A stretch of 64,000 nucleotides of DNA, taken from Dokdonia sp. Hel_I_53. GTDB lineage: Bacteria; Bacteroidota; Bacteroidia; Flavobacteriales; Flavobacteriaceae. The notes beneath the pieces are model-generated. The model worked only from the letters and a program-made list of their open reading frames with translations. It had not been told where the DNA came from and ran no database searches. Position numbers and translations under genes: made by a program. Below, piece by piece: positions 54,361-63,726 of this stretch. Each line of letters opens with the position of its first letter. Within the stretch, counting starts at the first letter, position 1. Location: assembly GCF_007827465.1 (NCBI RefSeq), contig NZ_VISL01000001.1, forward strand, positions 1,941,001-2,005,000. The letters run 5' to 3'.

Positions 54361-54771
54361 ATGGCTTTTGAAAAACTAACGAATAACCTTAAGGGACTAA
54401 CAGATAATGGTCAAGAGTATGCAAATCATACTGCAGAGTATTATAAACTAAGTCTTTTTAAGAATGGAATGAAGGGACTTATAGGCGCAGCAAACTTAGG
54501 TATGCGAGTAACTATAGCTCTTATCTCATTAGTATTTATATCAATTGGTATAGCTATTGTTATAAACGAATCCTTAAATAGCTTAAGTGCTGGATATTTT
54601 ATCGTAGGCGCATTTTACTTCCTAGTTTTTATTTTAGTTTTTGTTTTTGCAGCAAAACCTGTGGAGCGCATGCTCTTAACTAAGTTTAGTAAAATTGCAT
54701 TTAGTAATCATACACCAGATGAGGTAATGCCAGAAGAAACCACAAAACCTTTTATTGATGAGAATATATAA
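54361..54771 (+). CDS. Phage-holin-like (holin superfamily III type) membrane protein
   Basis: A 136-residue protein with a helical amphipathic N-terminus (about 1-45) and two strong membrane helices (about 48-68 and 77-98). The pattern matches the chromosomal Phage_holin_3_6 family often found beside YtxH genes. No phage gene is near, so it is probably an envelope stress protein and not a lysis gene. It starts 25 bases after the YtxH gene and its end overlaps the next start. Confidence 0.82.
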   Translation: MAFEKLTNNLKGLTDNGQEYANHTAEYYKLSLFKNGMKGLIGAANLGMRVTIALISLVFISIGIAIVINESLNSLSAGYFIVGAFYFLVFILVFVFAAKPVERMLLTKFSKIAFSNHTPDEVMPEETTKPFIDENI

Positions 54772-55027
54772 CAATTTTGATCAGATTGAACATGATTTAA
54801 AAATTCTCAAGCTTAAAAGACAAATAAGTGAAGAAGAATTAAGATTAAATTTTAAAGGGGCAAAAGGCGGAGTAAACCTTGGTCTTTCCCCGGTATCCAC
54901 TTTAGGTAGTATGGTTGGTTCCATTCTCCAAAAAGCTGCAGTAGCTAAGTTATTGAGCGTCATTTTCGGTTATAAAAGAGTTAAAGAAGTACCTAACTCT
55001 AGTATTAAGAAAAAACACGACTATTAA
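54758..55027 (+). CDS. Small helical protein of the YtxH operon, function unknown
   Basis: A protein of about 89 residues (ATG at 54758, overlapping the upstream gene by 14 bases). The start MRIYNNFDQIEHDLKILKLKRQISEEELRL is amphipathic helix, followed by a Gly/Ser stretch and a mildly hydrophobic helix (SILQKAAVAKLLSVIFG). I recall similar short proteins in this operon in other Flavobacteriia (possibly DUF6327), but no function. It ends at a strong terminator. Confidence 0.78.
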   Translation: MRIYNNFDQIEHDLKILKLKRQISEEELRLNFKGAKGGVNLGLSPVSTLGSMVGSILQKAAVAKLLSVIFGYKRVKEVPNSSIKKKHDY

Positions 55028-55044
55028 AGATTATTGATTCAAAC

Positions 55045-55079
55045 AAAAAGCCCGAGGTGATTTTCACTCCGGGCTTTTT
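55045..55079 (+). terminator. Terminator of YtxH operon
   Basis: AAAAAGCCCGAGGTGA pairs with the region ending ACTCCGGGCTTTTT (one bulge), followed by TTGTTTT. The convergent SPFH gene ends 20 bases further on, so it may act in both directions. Confidence 0.85.
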
Positions 55080-55099
55080 GTTTTAGCAAAATTCAAATA

Positions 55100-56065
55100 T
55101 TATTCTTCGTCAAGATTGTTTTTATCCTTCTTTCTGTTAACAATACCTTTTGCTTCGTTATCCTTTTTCATTTGTTCCCCAATTTGATTAGAAGCGACAA
55201 AAGAAGTGATCATATCATTAAGCATATTGCTACCTGCTTGAGGTGAGTTAGGCATCAATATTAGATTAGAATTAGTCTGTTCGCCCATTGATTGTAAGGT
55301 ATCATAATGCTGTGTAACAACAATTAATGCAGACGCCTCTTGTGAGTTGATACCCACATTATTAAGAACGTCTACAGACTCCTCTAGACCTCGAGCAATC
55401 TCACGGCGTTGGTCTGCTATACCTTGTCCTTGTAATCTTTTAGACTCTGCCTCTGCACGTGCTTTTGCTACAATCTTGATACGATCTGCTTCTGCTTCAA
55501 ACTCTGCAGCTACTTTCTCACGCTCTGCTGCATTAATACGGTTCATAGCAGCCTTTACCTGCAAATCCGGATCAATGTCTGTTACAAGTGTTTTAATGAT
55601 GTCAAAACCATAATTTGACATTGCTTCATTTAATTCACGCTTTACAGCGATAGCAATATCATCTTTACGCTCAAAAACGTCATCTAATTTCATTTTAGGC
55701 ACCTCTGCACGTACAACATCAAATACGTAAGATGTAATTTGATCTTGTGGGTTTTCAAGTTTATAAAAGGCATCATAAACATTATCCCTAACTACTTGAA
55801 ATTGTACTGAAATCTTGAGTCTCACAAAAACATCATCTTTCGTTTTTGTTTCAACAACAACATCTAATTGCTGTATTTTTAAATTAATCCGGCCAGCAAT
55901 TTTATCAAAAATGGGTATTTTAAATTGTAAACCCGAATTACGAACGCCTATAAATTTTCCAAAGCGCTCTACAACAGCAGCTGTTTGTTGTTTGACCATG
56001 AATATTCCAGATATAATTATTAATATAGCTAGAAAAATTAAAACTGGTAGTACTATTTGTCCCAT
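55100..56065 (-). CDS. SPFH/band 7 (stomatin-like) membrane protein
   Basis: The 321-residue protein has an N-terminal membrane helix (about 3-24). An SPFH domain follows (VVERFGKFIGVRNSGLQFKIPIFDKI to about 180) with the stomatin features VQFQVVRDNVYDAFYKLENP and AEVPKMKLDDVFERKD. Next come a coiled-coil of Ala/Glu/Arg repeats (about 185-235) and a flexible charged tail. Members organise membrane microdomains, often with an NfeD partner or a protease; no NfeD gene is adjacent here. It most resembles the QmcA/paraslipin branch. Confidence 0.9.
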   Translation of the reverse strand: MGQIVLPVLIFLAILIIISGIFMVKQQTAAVVERFGKFIGVRNSGLQFKIPIFDKIAGRINLKIQQLDVVVETKTKDDVFVRLKISVQFQVVRDNVYDAFYKLENPQDQITSYVFDVVRAEVPKMKLDDVFERKDDIAIAVKRELNEAMSNYGFDIIKTLVTDIDPDLQVKAAMNRINAAEREKVAAEFEAEADRIKIVAKARAEAESKRLQGQGIADQRREIARGLEESVDVLNNVGINSQEASALIVVTQHYDTLQSMGEQTNSNLILMPNSPQAGSNMLNDMITSFVASNQIGEQMKKDNEAKGIVNRKKDKNNLDEE

Positions 56066-56225
56066 AATGAGTTATTTAAGTTTGTGGAGGTTTTACTTTA
56101 GTTCTTAAATATATGTCTACATTATCGATAAAATGTAACAGTTAACCTAATAATTTGATTCAGATCTAAAAGTTATTTTATCTTTCAGATGTTGTTTTCC
56201 TTAAATTCCATTAAAAAAAATACGA

Positions 56226-56897
56226 ATGAAATACGTTAACTTACTTCTGTTTCTATTATTTTCAATAACACTAGCAGCTCAAGGCGCTTCAGGAAGTGGT
56301 AATTATAACCGCATAGGTTTGCAAGGGAGAATTGCACTATTAGATATAAACACTTCAGATTTTCAATCAGAAAAAGATGTAGGTTTTATAGCAGGTCTAA
56401 CCACTAGAGGAAGAATTTATAACGATTTTAGTATGGTCTATGGTATTGACTTTCTGAGTTCATCTGTTAATATACAAACCATAGCTTTAGGAGAAACCCA
56501 ATCAGAAGATACGAGGTTTAATGTTATAGGCGCACAGCTTAATTTATTACTCAGTTATAATCTCATTGACAAACACCTAGCGATAGATTTTGGGCCAGCG
56601 TTACTTATTAACGGTAAAATGAAGGTGGACGGTACAAGCCAAGAAAATAATATAGTCTCTGGATATACAACATTAACAGCTAGTGATATTCAAGAAATTT
56701 CACGTATAAATGGTTTTGGTGTAGTAGGGCTAACAGGAGGTTTTGAGCGGGTAAGACTCATATTGCAATATCAGTATGGCTTTACAAATATTTTAAATAA
56801 TCTAAACAAACAAGGACTTCTCAGTGTAGATCCACAAGCAACAGGATTTAAAGGTACTGCATCCATACTATCTGCTGGACTAGTATTTTATTTATAA
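56226..56897 (+). CDS. Outer-membrane beta-barrel protein
   Basis: The 223-residue protein has a signal peptide (MKYVNLLLFLLFSITLAAQ) and alternating hydrophobic/polar strands (GLQGRIALLDINTSDFQ, INGFGVVGLTGGFERVRLILQYQYGFTN) ending in SAGLVFYL, with an aromatic residue near the end as in outer-membrane barrels. The length suits an 8- to 10-strand barrel of the PorT/OmpW-like size class. I cannot assign a function. It is a single gene with a terminator. Confidence 0.75.
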   Translation: MKYVNLLLFLLFSITLAAQGASGSGNYNRIGLQGRIALLDINTSDFQSEKDVGFIAGLTTRGRIYNDFSMVYGIDFLSSSVNIQTIALGETQSEDTRFNVIGAQLNLLLSYNLIDKHLAIDFGPALLINGKMKVDGTSQENNIVSGYTTLTASDIQEISRINGFGVVGLTGGFERVRLILQYQYGFTNILNNLNKQGLLSVDPQATGFKGTASILSAGLVFYL

Positions 56898-56911
56898 AAG
56901 TTCTTACAAAG

Positions 56912-56943
56912 AAAAAAGATGCACTAGTACAATGCATCTTTTT
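56912..56943. terminator. Bidirectional terminator between barrel gene and gltX
   Basis: Perfect arms AAAAAGATGCA (56913-56923) and TGCATCTTTTT (56933-56943) between two convergent genes. Confidence 0.85.
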
Positions 56944-56962
56944 AGCTCTCTATTATAGTACA

Positions 56963-58480
56963 TTAACTTAAGCGCTGTATCGCGTAGTTAATGCGGTCAA
57001 GTGTTTCCTGTTTACCAATGGTAGTGGCTATTTCGAAAACGTCAGGTCCTTGCATAGAACCTACTAGACTTAATCTCAATGGTTGCATAACTTTACCAAA
57101 GCCCAGCCCTTTATCAACAATCCATTCTTTGATAGCTGTTTGTACATCTATTGTAGTAAAGTTTGAGACATTATCTAGTATAATAACTACTTCATTCATT
57201 ATAGCAGCAGTATCTTCTTTCCAGGCTTTTTTAACGGCTTTAACGTCAAAATCCTTTGGTGATTGGTAAAAAAAACTTCCAAGTTTCCAAAAATCATCTA
57301 TAAATACTGTTCGCTCTTTAAGTAGATGAACAACTTTTGAAGTAAACGCTTTTGAAGCTTTTATTCCTATGCTATCTAAATATGTTATATAAGAATCAGT
57401 TATAATTTCATTATCAGATAATTGCATATACTGTTGTTGAAACCACTTAGTCTTTTCTGGGTCAAATTTTGCACCTGCTTTATTCACTTTATGTAGATCA
57501 AAAGCTTTAACAAGCTGCTGTAATGTAAAAATCTCTTGTTCAGTACCTGGATTCCAGCCCAAAAAAGCAAGCATATTAACGACAGCTTCTGGAAAGTAAC
57601 CATCTTCTCTATATCCCGTAGAAATTTCCTTTTTAAGGGGGTCTACCCATTGAAGAGGGAATACTGGAAACCCTAATTTATCTCCATCACGCTTACTTAG
57701 TTTTCCTTTACCTACAGGTTTGAGAATAAGCGGTAAATGGGCAAAAATAGGAGCTTGCCATTTAAAAGCATCGTATAATAATTGGTGCAAGGCAAGAGAC
57801 GGCAACCATTCCTCACCACGAATTACGTGTGTAATTTTCATTAAATGGTCATCTACAACATTAGCCAGGTGATAGGTAGGCATACCATCTGATTTGAAAA
57901 GAACTTTATCATCTAAGATATTTGTATCTATTTCCATATTACCTCTAATCTCATCTTGTAATTGCAAGCGGTGATCTTGCGGAGATTTAAAGCGTATTAC
58001 ATAGGCTTCACCGTTGTCGATACGTTGCTGTGTTTCTTCTGTAGATATCACGAGAGAATTATCTAGCTTTAAACGATTGTGCCAGTTATATATAAATGTC
58101 TTGCCTTTTGCCTCATGATCTTTGCGGTGATCATCTAAGCTAGCTGCAGTGTCAAACGCATAATAAGCATTTCCAGAAGCGATAAGCTCTTGAGCATAAG
58201 CTTCGTATTTATCTTTACGTTCGCTTTGTCTATAAGGTCCAAACCCACCATCTTTAGTGGGTCCCTCATCATAAGAAATACCACACCAGTCTAAGCTCTC
58301 TCTTATATAATCTTCAGCGCCAGGCACGTACCTGTTTTGGTCGGTATCTTCAATACGAAGTATAAAAGTACCACCATATTTTTTTGCAAATAAATAATTG
58401 AAAAGAGCTGTACGTACACCACCTATATGTAAGGGTCCAGTAGGAGAAGGTGCAAATCGCACTCTAACATTTTGAGACAT
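56963..58480 (-). CDS. gltX: Glutamyl-tRNA synthetase
   Basis: The 505-residue class I enzyme charges tRNA-Glu. RFAPSPTGPLHIGGVRTALFNYLFA (HIGH type) and GKLSKRDGDKLGFPV (KMSKS type) are clear, and the C-terminal helical anticodon-binding domain is present. GlnRS is also encoded in this window, so glutaminylation is direct in this organism. A consensus promoter box lies upstream. Confidence 0.96.
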   Translation of the reverse strand: MSQNVRVRFAPSPTGPLHIGGVRTALFNYLFAKKYGGTFILRIEDTDQNRYVPGAEDYIRESLDWCGISYDEGPTKDGGFGPYRQSERKDKYEAYAQELIASGNAYYAFDTAASLDDHRKDHEAKGKTFIYNWHNRLKLDNSLVISTEETQQRIDNGEAYVIRFKSPQDHRLQLQDEIRGNMEIDTNILDDKVLFKSDGMPTYHLANVVDDHLMKITHVIRGEEWLPSLALHQLLYDAFKWQAPIFAHLPLILKPVGKGKLSKRDGDKLGFPVFPLQWVDPLKKEISTGYREDGYFPEAVVNMLAFLGWNPGTEQEIFTLQQLVKAFDLHKVNKAGAKFDPEKTKWFQQQYMQLSDNEIITDSYITYLDSIGIKASKAFTSKVVHLLKERTVFIDDFWKLGSFFYQSPKDFDVKAVKKAWKEDTAAIMNEVVIILDNVSNFTTIDVQTAIKEWIVDKGLGFGKVMQPLRLSLVGSMQGPDVFEIATTIGKQETLDRINYAIQRLS

Positions 58481-58496
58481 AATATTAAATTTTGTA

Positions 58497-58504
58497 CAAA
58501 GATA
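58497..58504 (-). promoter_or_regulatory. -7 box of gltX promoter
   Basis: Minus strand reads TATCTTTG, an exact consensus, 17 bases before the gltX ATG. Confidence 0.65.
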
Positions 58505-58549
58505 CTTTTACGGGGTCAAAAATATTGACCTTTAGTCTTGAAAGTTTTT

Positions 58550-58565
58550 AGCTTTCGCGAAAGCG
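58550..58565. repeat. Interspersed palindrome copy 12 (intergenic)
   Basis: Exact core GCTTTCGCGAAAGC at 58551-58564 (first base A instead of C), between gltX and the alkB-like gene. Confidence 0.9.
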
Positions 58566-58587
58566 TATTTTGTTCAATAAAACTTCG

Positions 58588-59631
58588 CTAATGAGGTAAC
58601 TGATCTTTAGGAATTCTTTTATTCATAATGCTGAACCATAGTGGAGGAACCAAAGATAATACCATGCTGGTAGGATATCCATACGGTAATTGTGGACTCA
58701 CATCGTGATAGTCCAATAGCTGATATTTCTTACTTGCACGGTAATGGTGGTCGCTATGTCTGGTAAGCTCATATAACAATATTCTTCCAAAGATATGATT
58801 GCTATTCCAAGAATGTACCTCGCGTACACGCTCATAGCGACCACTAGCAGTTTTATTACGTTTTAAACCATAATGTTCTATATAATTTATGGTTTCTAGT
58901 AGTAGAAAACCAGCAATGGCTGCACATATAACAATAACTACCCCTTGTGTCCCAAAGAACCAATATGAAGTCGCTAAGTAACTCCCTTGTATCAAGAGGT
59001 ACCATAACATATCATTTTTGATTGAGAAGAACGAATCATTAGACCGATGCAATAAATTCATTTGTATTTTCCATGAATTTAGATATTGTTTATATACAGA
59101 TGAAATCCAAAAAGCGTATACCGTTTGCTTATACTTTGCTGTTGCAGGATCTTTAGGTGTACCTACATTGAGATGATGACCATGATTATGTTCTATAAAA
59201 AAATGCATGTATAGGGCAGGCAGTAAAAGTAATTTCCCCATAAACTGTTCTATCTTTGTCTTTCTATGACCCAGTTCATGCGCTACATTTATACCGTTTG
59301 AACCTATTACAATACCGCAAGAAAAGACGAGCCCTATCACCTCAGTAAGTGTTAGTTCATGATTTGCAACAGTTTGAAGTGTTAAGAGAAGGGTTCCATA
59401 GACAATTATAAGATTGAGGTATAAAAGGGCATCTGTCCAATGTAAGTTCTTTTTAGGTTCTTTTTCAACTTCAGTTATATTGATTGTATTCACTGGAAAA
59501 ATACTCTCTAGTATAGGTACGAGTATAAATACATAAACAGGAGTAAGCCATACAAAAACACCTTGTTGAGTAAGCCCTATAAATGCACAAAGCGGTATGG
59601 TATATGCGGTTAGATATTTTAAGTCTTTCAT
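58588..59631 (-). CDS. AlkB-type alkane 1-monooxygenase / membrane diiron hydroxylase
   Basis: The 347-residue membrane protein has the histidine boxes of AlkB: NVAHELGHRKTK, FIEHNHGHHLNVGTPKDPATA and LTRHSDHHYRASKKYQLL, plus NYIEHYGLKR. These residues bind the non-heme diiron centre, and six or so hydrophobic segments lie around them. AlkB adds oxygen to the terminal carbon of alkanes and needs rubredoxin, which is not encoded next to it. The EHNHGHH and HSDHH boxes argue for AlkB over ordinary fatty acid desaturases, but the true substrate is untested. Confidence 0.85.
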   Translation of the reverse strand: MKDLKYLTAYTIPLCAFIGLTQQGVFVWLTPVYVFILVPILESIFPVNTINITEVEKEPKKNLHWTDALLYLNLIIVYGTLLLTLQTVANHELTLTEVIGLVFSCGIVIGSNGINVAHELGHRKTKIEQFMGKLLLLPALYMHFFIEHNHGHHLNVGTPKDPATAKYKQTVYAFWISSVYKQYLNSWKIQMNLLHRSNDSFFSIKNDMLWYLLIQGSYLATSYWFFGTQGVVIVICAAIAGFLLLETINYIEHYGLKRNKTASGRYERVREVHSWNSNHIFGRILLYELTRHSDHHYRASKKYQLLDYHDVSPQLPYGYPTSMVLSLVPPLWFSIMNKRIPKDQLPH

Positions 59632-59766
59632 AGCTTTATGAATTTAATAGTAATATATTGAGCATTTAGGGAGTGTAACTGTCAAGGTTTTCTGACTACA
59701 AAGTATACTATTTTTAAAACATAATAAAATAGTAATTTAGTTGTTGATTTATAGAAAGGAGAGAAG

Positions 59767-62700
59767 ATGAAAAGATATGAACAAATTGAAAAGAAACTAG
59801 AGTCTTTTATTAGTAAGTTTTATATAAACGAACTTCTGAAAGGAATTATTCTGTTTGTTGCATTTGGTGCTCTTTATTTTCTATTTATTCTTTTTGTAGA
59901 ATATTTTTTATGGTTAAGTCCTGCTGGGAGAACAGTTTTATTTTGGTTATTCATCTTAGTAGAAGTTGGCTTATTTGCTAAATTCATTTTAATACCAATA
60001 TTGAGACTTTTCAAGATATCAAAAGGTATTAATTATACTGATGCCGCAGATATAATAGGCAACTATTTTCCAGAGGTTAATGACAAATTGGTAAACACTT
60101 TACAGCTTAAAAACATTCATCAACACTCCGAACTATCACTAGCTAGTGTGGAACAGAAGTGTAAAGAATTAGAACCCATTCCGTTTAAACTTGCAATAGA
60201 TCTTAAAAAAAACACCCATTATTTTAAATATGCTTTAATCCCTCTTTTTATATTTCTTTTAGTAAATTATTTAGGACAGGGTAAGGTATTACAATCTAGT
60301 TACAATAGAGTTATAAACTATAATAAAGCATACAAAGCACCAGCTCCTTTTAGTTTTTTTATATTAAATGAAAACCTTCAAGGCATAGAAAATACAGATT
60401 ACGAACTTCACATTCGAACAGTAGGGTCTATCATCCCAGAGGACGTTTCTATCCATTACAATAATGAGGTATATTTTTTACAACAAATTGCTCCTGGTGA
60501 ATACACCTATGTTTTTGAAAAACCTCTTTCTAATATAGATTTCTATTTAAAAGGTAATAAAGTATTATCTAAAAATTATAGTATCGAGATTGTAAAAGCA
60601 CCTATTATTACTCAATTTGTGATGGAGCTTAGTTATCCTAATTATACTAAAAAACTTAGCGATAAACTTCAAAATACGGGGAATGCTATTATACCAGAGG
60701 GGACAAAAGTAACATGGAATCTAGGAGCACGGGAAACAAGTGAAATAGACTTTATAATAAAAGATAGTGTTCAACCTTTTTCTTTAGAGAATAGGGAAGG
60801 AGCCCAATACTCGTTTGACCTCTCACGAAGTATCTTTAACAACACAACCTATGAAATTAGAACAAGTAATGAAAAGCTTAAAAATTATGAGCGTTTAGTG
60901 TATACTCTTCAAGTAGTTAAGGATCAATATCCTAAGATAGAACTTAACTCAAAGCGAGATACAATAAATGAGCAACAGCAGTATTTTTATGGAACGGTAA
61001 GTGATGATTATGGTTTATCAAAACTACAACTTGTATACTACCCTGAAAATTCTGACAAAAAATTCTATGATCAAATTTCAATTAGTTCTAATAACGTAGA
61101 TCAATTCGTATATGCTTTTCCCAACAATTTAAATTTAGAAAAAGGGGTTAATTATAATTATTATTTTGAAATTTTTGATAATGACGTTTTACATAATTAT
61201 AAAAAAACAAAGAGTACTGTATATAGTTTCGTCAAACTCACAAGAGAAGAACTTGAAAAAAAACAATTAGACAATCAGGAGGCTGTAATCAAAAATTTTG
61301 ATAAGTCATTATCTAAAATTAATGATAGAGAAAAGGAATTACAAGAAATAACTAAGACTCAAAAGGAGAAAGATAAACTTACTTTTAATGATCAAAAAAA
61401 GCTTGAAAATTTCTTAAATAGACAGGAGAAACAGGAAGCTTTAATGAAAGATTTTTCGAAGCAGTTAAAACAAAACTTAGAAGAATTTCAAAAGGATAAC
61501 GATCTCAATGATGAGGATAAAGCACTTCTCAAAGACCGTTTAGAAAGACAAGAAAAAAAGGCAAGAGAAAATGAAAAGTTACTCAAAGAGCTTCAAGAGC
61601 TTAGAGAGAAAATGCCAAAAGAAAAACTCTCAGAAAAACTCGAACAATTAGAAAAACAAAATCGTAATAACAAACGAAACCTAGAACAAATGGTTGAACT
61701 TACAAAGCGATATTATGTTCAAAAAAAAGCAGAACAAATTACTAATGAACTTGCAAAACTAGCCGAAATCCAAGAAGCACTCAGTAAAAAATCTGGGCCT
61801 GAAAACACACAAGAAAAACAAGACCAACTCAATAAAGAATTTCAAAACATCGAAAAATCTTTAACAGCTCTAGAAAAAGAAAATTCTAACCTCAAGAAAC
61901 CGTTAGACCTTCCTACTGACGAAAAAAAGCAGAAAGAAATAAATGAAGAACAAAAACAAGCCTCTACCAATCTTGATAAGAATAACAGTGAGGGTGGTGA
62001 CAAAAAAAGCAATATTTCTGAGGCACAAAAAAATCAAAAAAAGGCTGCTTCTAAAATGAAGCAAATGGGCAATGCTATAGCCCAACAAATGCAAATGTCT
62101 GGAGAGAAATCCTTAGAAGAAGATGCACAAATGTTACGACAAGTTTTAGATAATCTTCTGGTTTTTAGCTTCGAAGAAGAGGCTATTATGAATGAATTCA
62201 GGCGTATTGATGGTAAGAATCCTAATTATGCTGCAAAATTAAAGCGTCAAAATATTTTAAAGCAAAATTTTACACATATAGATGATAGTCTCTATGCCTT
62301 AGCCCTTAGGCAACCTAAGCTTGATGAAGTAATAAACGAAGCCTTAGTAGATATAGATTATAATATGGATAAAGCTCTTGAGCGTTTAGCAGAGAGTGAA
62401 ATTAATCAAGGCGTGAGCAGTCAACAATATGTAGTCAGCGGCGCAAACCAACTCGCAGATTTATTGAGTCAATCTCTAGATGATATGCAAAATGCTATGA
62501 TGTCTGGAAGTGGTAAAGGTAGTGGTCAAGGAATTCCTCAGCCAGGATCTGGTAGTGGAGGAGGAGAACAACTACCAGATATCATACAAAGCCAAGAACA
62601 ACTTAATAAGCAAATGTCAAAGGCGACAGCTTCTAATGAAGGATCTAAGGGAAGTTCATCTAGTCAAGGAGGAAAAGATGAAGAGCCTGGCAAAACACCA

Positions 62701-63240
62701 AGTGCCAATAATGAAAACAACCAAGGAGAAGGTAAAGGCAACGAAGGTATTTCATCCAGCCCAAATAATTCAGCATCTGGTAATAGTAATGAGGGAGATA
62801 ATCCCAATAATCAAGACGATTATCAACAAGGTTTACTATACGAGATATATAAGCAACAATCTAAACTACGTCAACAACTAGAAGATGCTATCCAGAAGGA
62901 AGGAGTAGGTAATGGCGCTCAGCAATTAGTTCGAGACATGGAAAATGTAGAACAACAATTATTGGACAAAGGCTTTTCTAACGAGGTTTTAGAAAAAATG
63001 CTTAATCTCAAGCACAAATTATTGAAGTTAGAAAGTGCCACATTACAGCAAGGAGAAGATAAAAAAAGGGAATCTGCAACTAATATATTGGAGTATGACA
63101 ATAGCCTTAATTCTCTTCTCAACACGGCAAAGCAATATTTTAACACTACAGAAATTTTAAGTAGAAAAGCACTGCCCATTAAAGAAGAATATAAAAAGAA
63201 AATTCAAGATTATTTCCAAGAAACTGATGATAGAATTTAA
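59767..63240 (+). CDS. Giant coiled-coil membrane protein (DUF4175-like)
   Basis: The 1157-residue protein has two membrane helices at about 23-45 and 55-80 and a third at about 150-168. An extracytoplasmic beta-rich region follows (about 180-480), then a very long helical region rich in Lys, Glu and Gln (about 490-800), a low-complexity Gly/Ser/Asn-rich segment (about 910-1020) and a final coiled region. This plan fits the large DUF4175-like proteins found next to ybeY and mnmG in Flavobacteriia. Function is unknown to me. It is preceded by AAAGGAGAG, an unusually strong ribosome-binding site for this lineage, and overlaps ybeY by 14 bases. Confidence 0.8.
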   Translation: MKRYEQIEKKLESFISKFYINELLKGIILFVAFGALYFLFILFVEYFLWLSPAGRTVLFWLFILVEVGLFAKFILIPILRLFKISKGINYTDAADIIGNYFPEVNDKLVNTLQLKNIHQHSELSLASVEQKCKELEPIPFKLAIDLKKNTHYFKYALIPLFIFLLVNYLGQGKVLQSSYNRVINYNKAYKAPAPFSFFILNENLQGIENTDYELHIRTVGSIIPEDVSIHYNNEVYFLQQIAPGEYTYVFEKPLSNIDFYLKGNKVLSKNYSIEIVKAPIITQFVMELSYPNYTKKLSDKLQNTGNAIIPEGTKVTWNLGARETSEIDFIIKDSVQPFSLENREGAQYSFDLSRSIFNNTTYEIRTSNEKLKNYERLVYTLQVVKDQYPKIELNSKRDTINEQQQYFYGTVSDDYGLSKLQLVYYPENSDKKFYDQISISSNNVDQFVYAFPNNLNLEKGVNYNYYFEIFDNDVLHNYKKTKSTVYSFVKLTREELEKKQLDNQEAVIKNFDKSLSKINDREKELQEITKTQKEKDKLTFNDQKKLENFLNRQEKQEALMKDFSKQLKQNLEEFQKDNDLNDEDKALLKDRLERQEKKARENEKLLKELQELREKMPKEKLSEKLEQLEKQNRNNKRNLEQMVELTKRYYVQKKAEQITNELAKLAEIQEALSKKSGPENTQEKQDQLNKEFQNIEKSLTALEKENSNLKKPLDLPTDEKKQKEINEEQKQASTNLDKNNSEGGDKKSNISEAQKNQKKAASKMKQMGNAIAQQMQMSGEKSLEEDAQMLRQVLDNLLVFSFEEEAIMNEFRRIDGKNPNYAAKLKRQNILKQNFTHIDDSLYALALRQPKLDEVINEALVDIDYNMDKALERLAESEINQGVSSQQYVVSGANQLADLLSQSLDDMQNAMMSGSGKGSGQGIPQPGSGSGGGEQLPDIIQSQEQLNKQMSKATASNEGSKGSSSSQGGKDEEPGKTPSANNENNQGEGKGNEGISSSPNNSASGNSNEGDNPNNQDDYQQGLLYEIYKQQSKLRQQLEDAIQKEGVGNGAQQLVRDMENVEQQLLDKGFSNEVLEKMLNLKHKLLKLESATLQQGEDKKRESATNILEYDNSLNSLLNTAKQYFNTTEILSRKALPIKEEYKKKIQDYFQETDDRI

Positions 63241-63637
63241 TAGTACAAACGAATTTCAAATAGTCAATCCGGAGCGCATTATTCTATGGTTGTCAAATGT
63301 AATTATCTCTGAAAAAAAGGATATTGGCGAGATTAATTTTATATTCTGTGATGACGCCTATTTACATAAACTTAATGTTGATTTTCTGAACCACGATACC
63401 CTTACTGATATTATAAGTTTTGACTACTCTCAGGGTAATGTTTTAAATGGTGACATCTATATTTCTACACAAAGAGTAGAGGAAAACGCAAGTGATTTTA
63501 ATGTCTCTTTTAGTGATGAATTATGTCGGGTAATGGTACACGGCATACTGCACTACTGTGGCTACAAGGATAAATTAGAAGAGGAGAAAAAGTTAATGCG
63601 TAGCAAGGAAAATTTATACCTAGCCTTAATGGGGTAG
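63227..63637 (+). CDS. ybeY: YbeY rRNA-maturation endoribonuclease
   Basis: The 136-residue protein is involved in 16S rRNA 3'-end maturation and ribosome quality control. NEINF-like strands lead into the motif VMVHGILHYCGYKDKLEEEKKLMRSKE. The first two metal ligands (HGILH) are present; the third His of the classical HGxLHLxGYDH is replaced (GYKDK), a variant I associate with Bacteroidota. The start overlaps the upstream gene by 14 bases, implying coupling, and mnmG follows. Confidence 0.9.
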   Translation: MIEFNSTNEFQIVNPERIILWLSNVIISEKKDIGEINFIFCDDAYLHKLNVDFLNHDTLTDIISFDYSQGNVLNGDIYISTQRVEENASDFNVSFSDELCRVMVHGILHYCGYKDKLEEEKKLMRSKENLYLALMG

Positions 63638-63695
63638 TATTTTTCTTACGCCCTCAAAATCATTTAATATCTGTGCTATACACTTTATAACTGTG

Positions 63696-63703
63696 TATCT
63701 TTG
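63696..63703 (+). promoter_or_regulatory. -7 box of mnmG promoter
   Basis: TATCTTTG, an exact consensus. It is followed by a roughly 80-base leader that contains a palindrome copy and a parS-like site. Confidence 0.6.
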
Positions 63704-63726
63704 CATGTTAATTTTAAAACCGAATA

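Noticed and set aside
54361..54771. Holin-like protein suggesting a prophage
   Set aside because: No phage structural, lysis or integration genes are near, and the YtxH-holin-small protein operon is a normal chromosomal arrangement.
62500..62830. Low-complexity Gly/Ser/Asn stretch in the giant coiled-coil protein as a sign of frameshift
   Set aside because: The frame stays open and the composition is consistent with a flexible linker between coiled regions.
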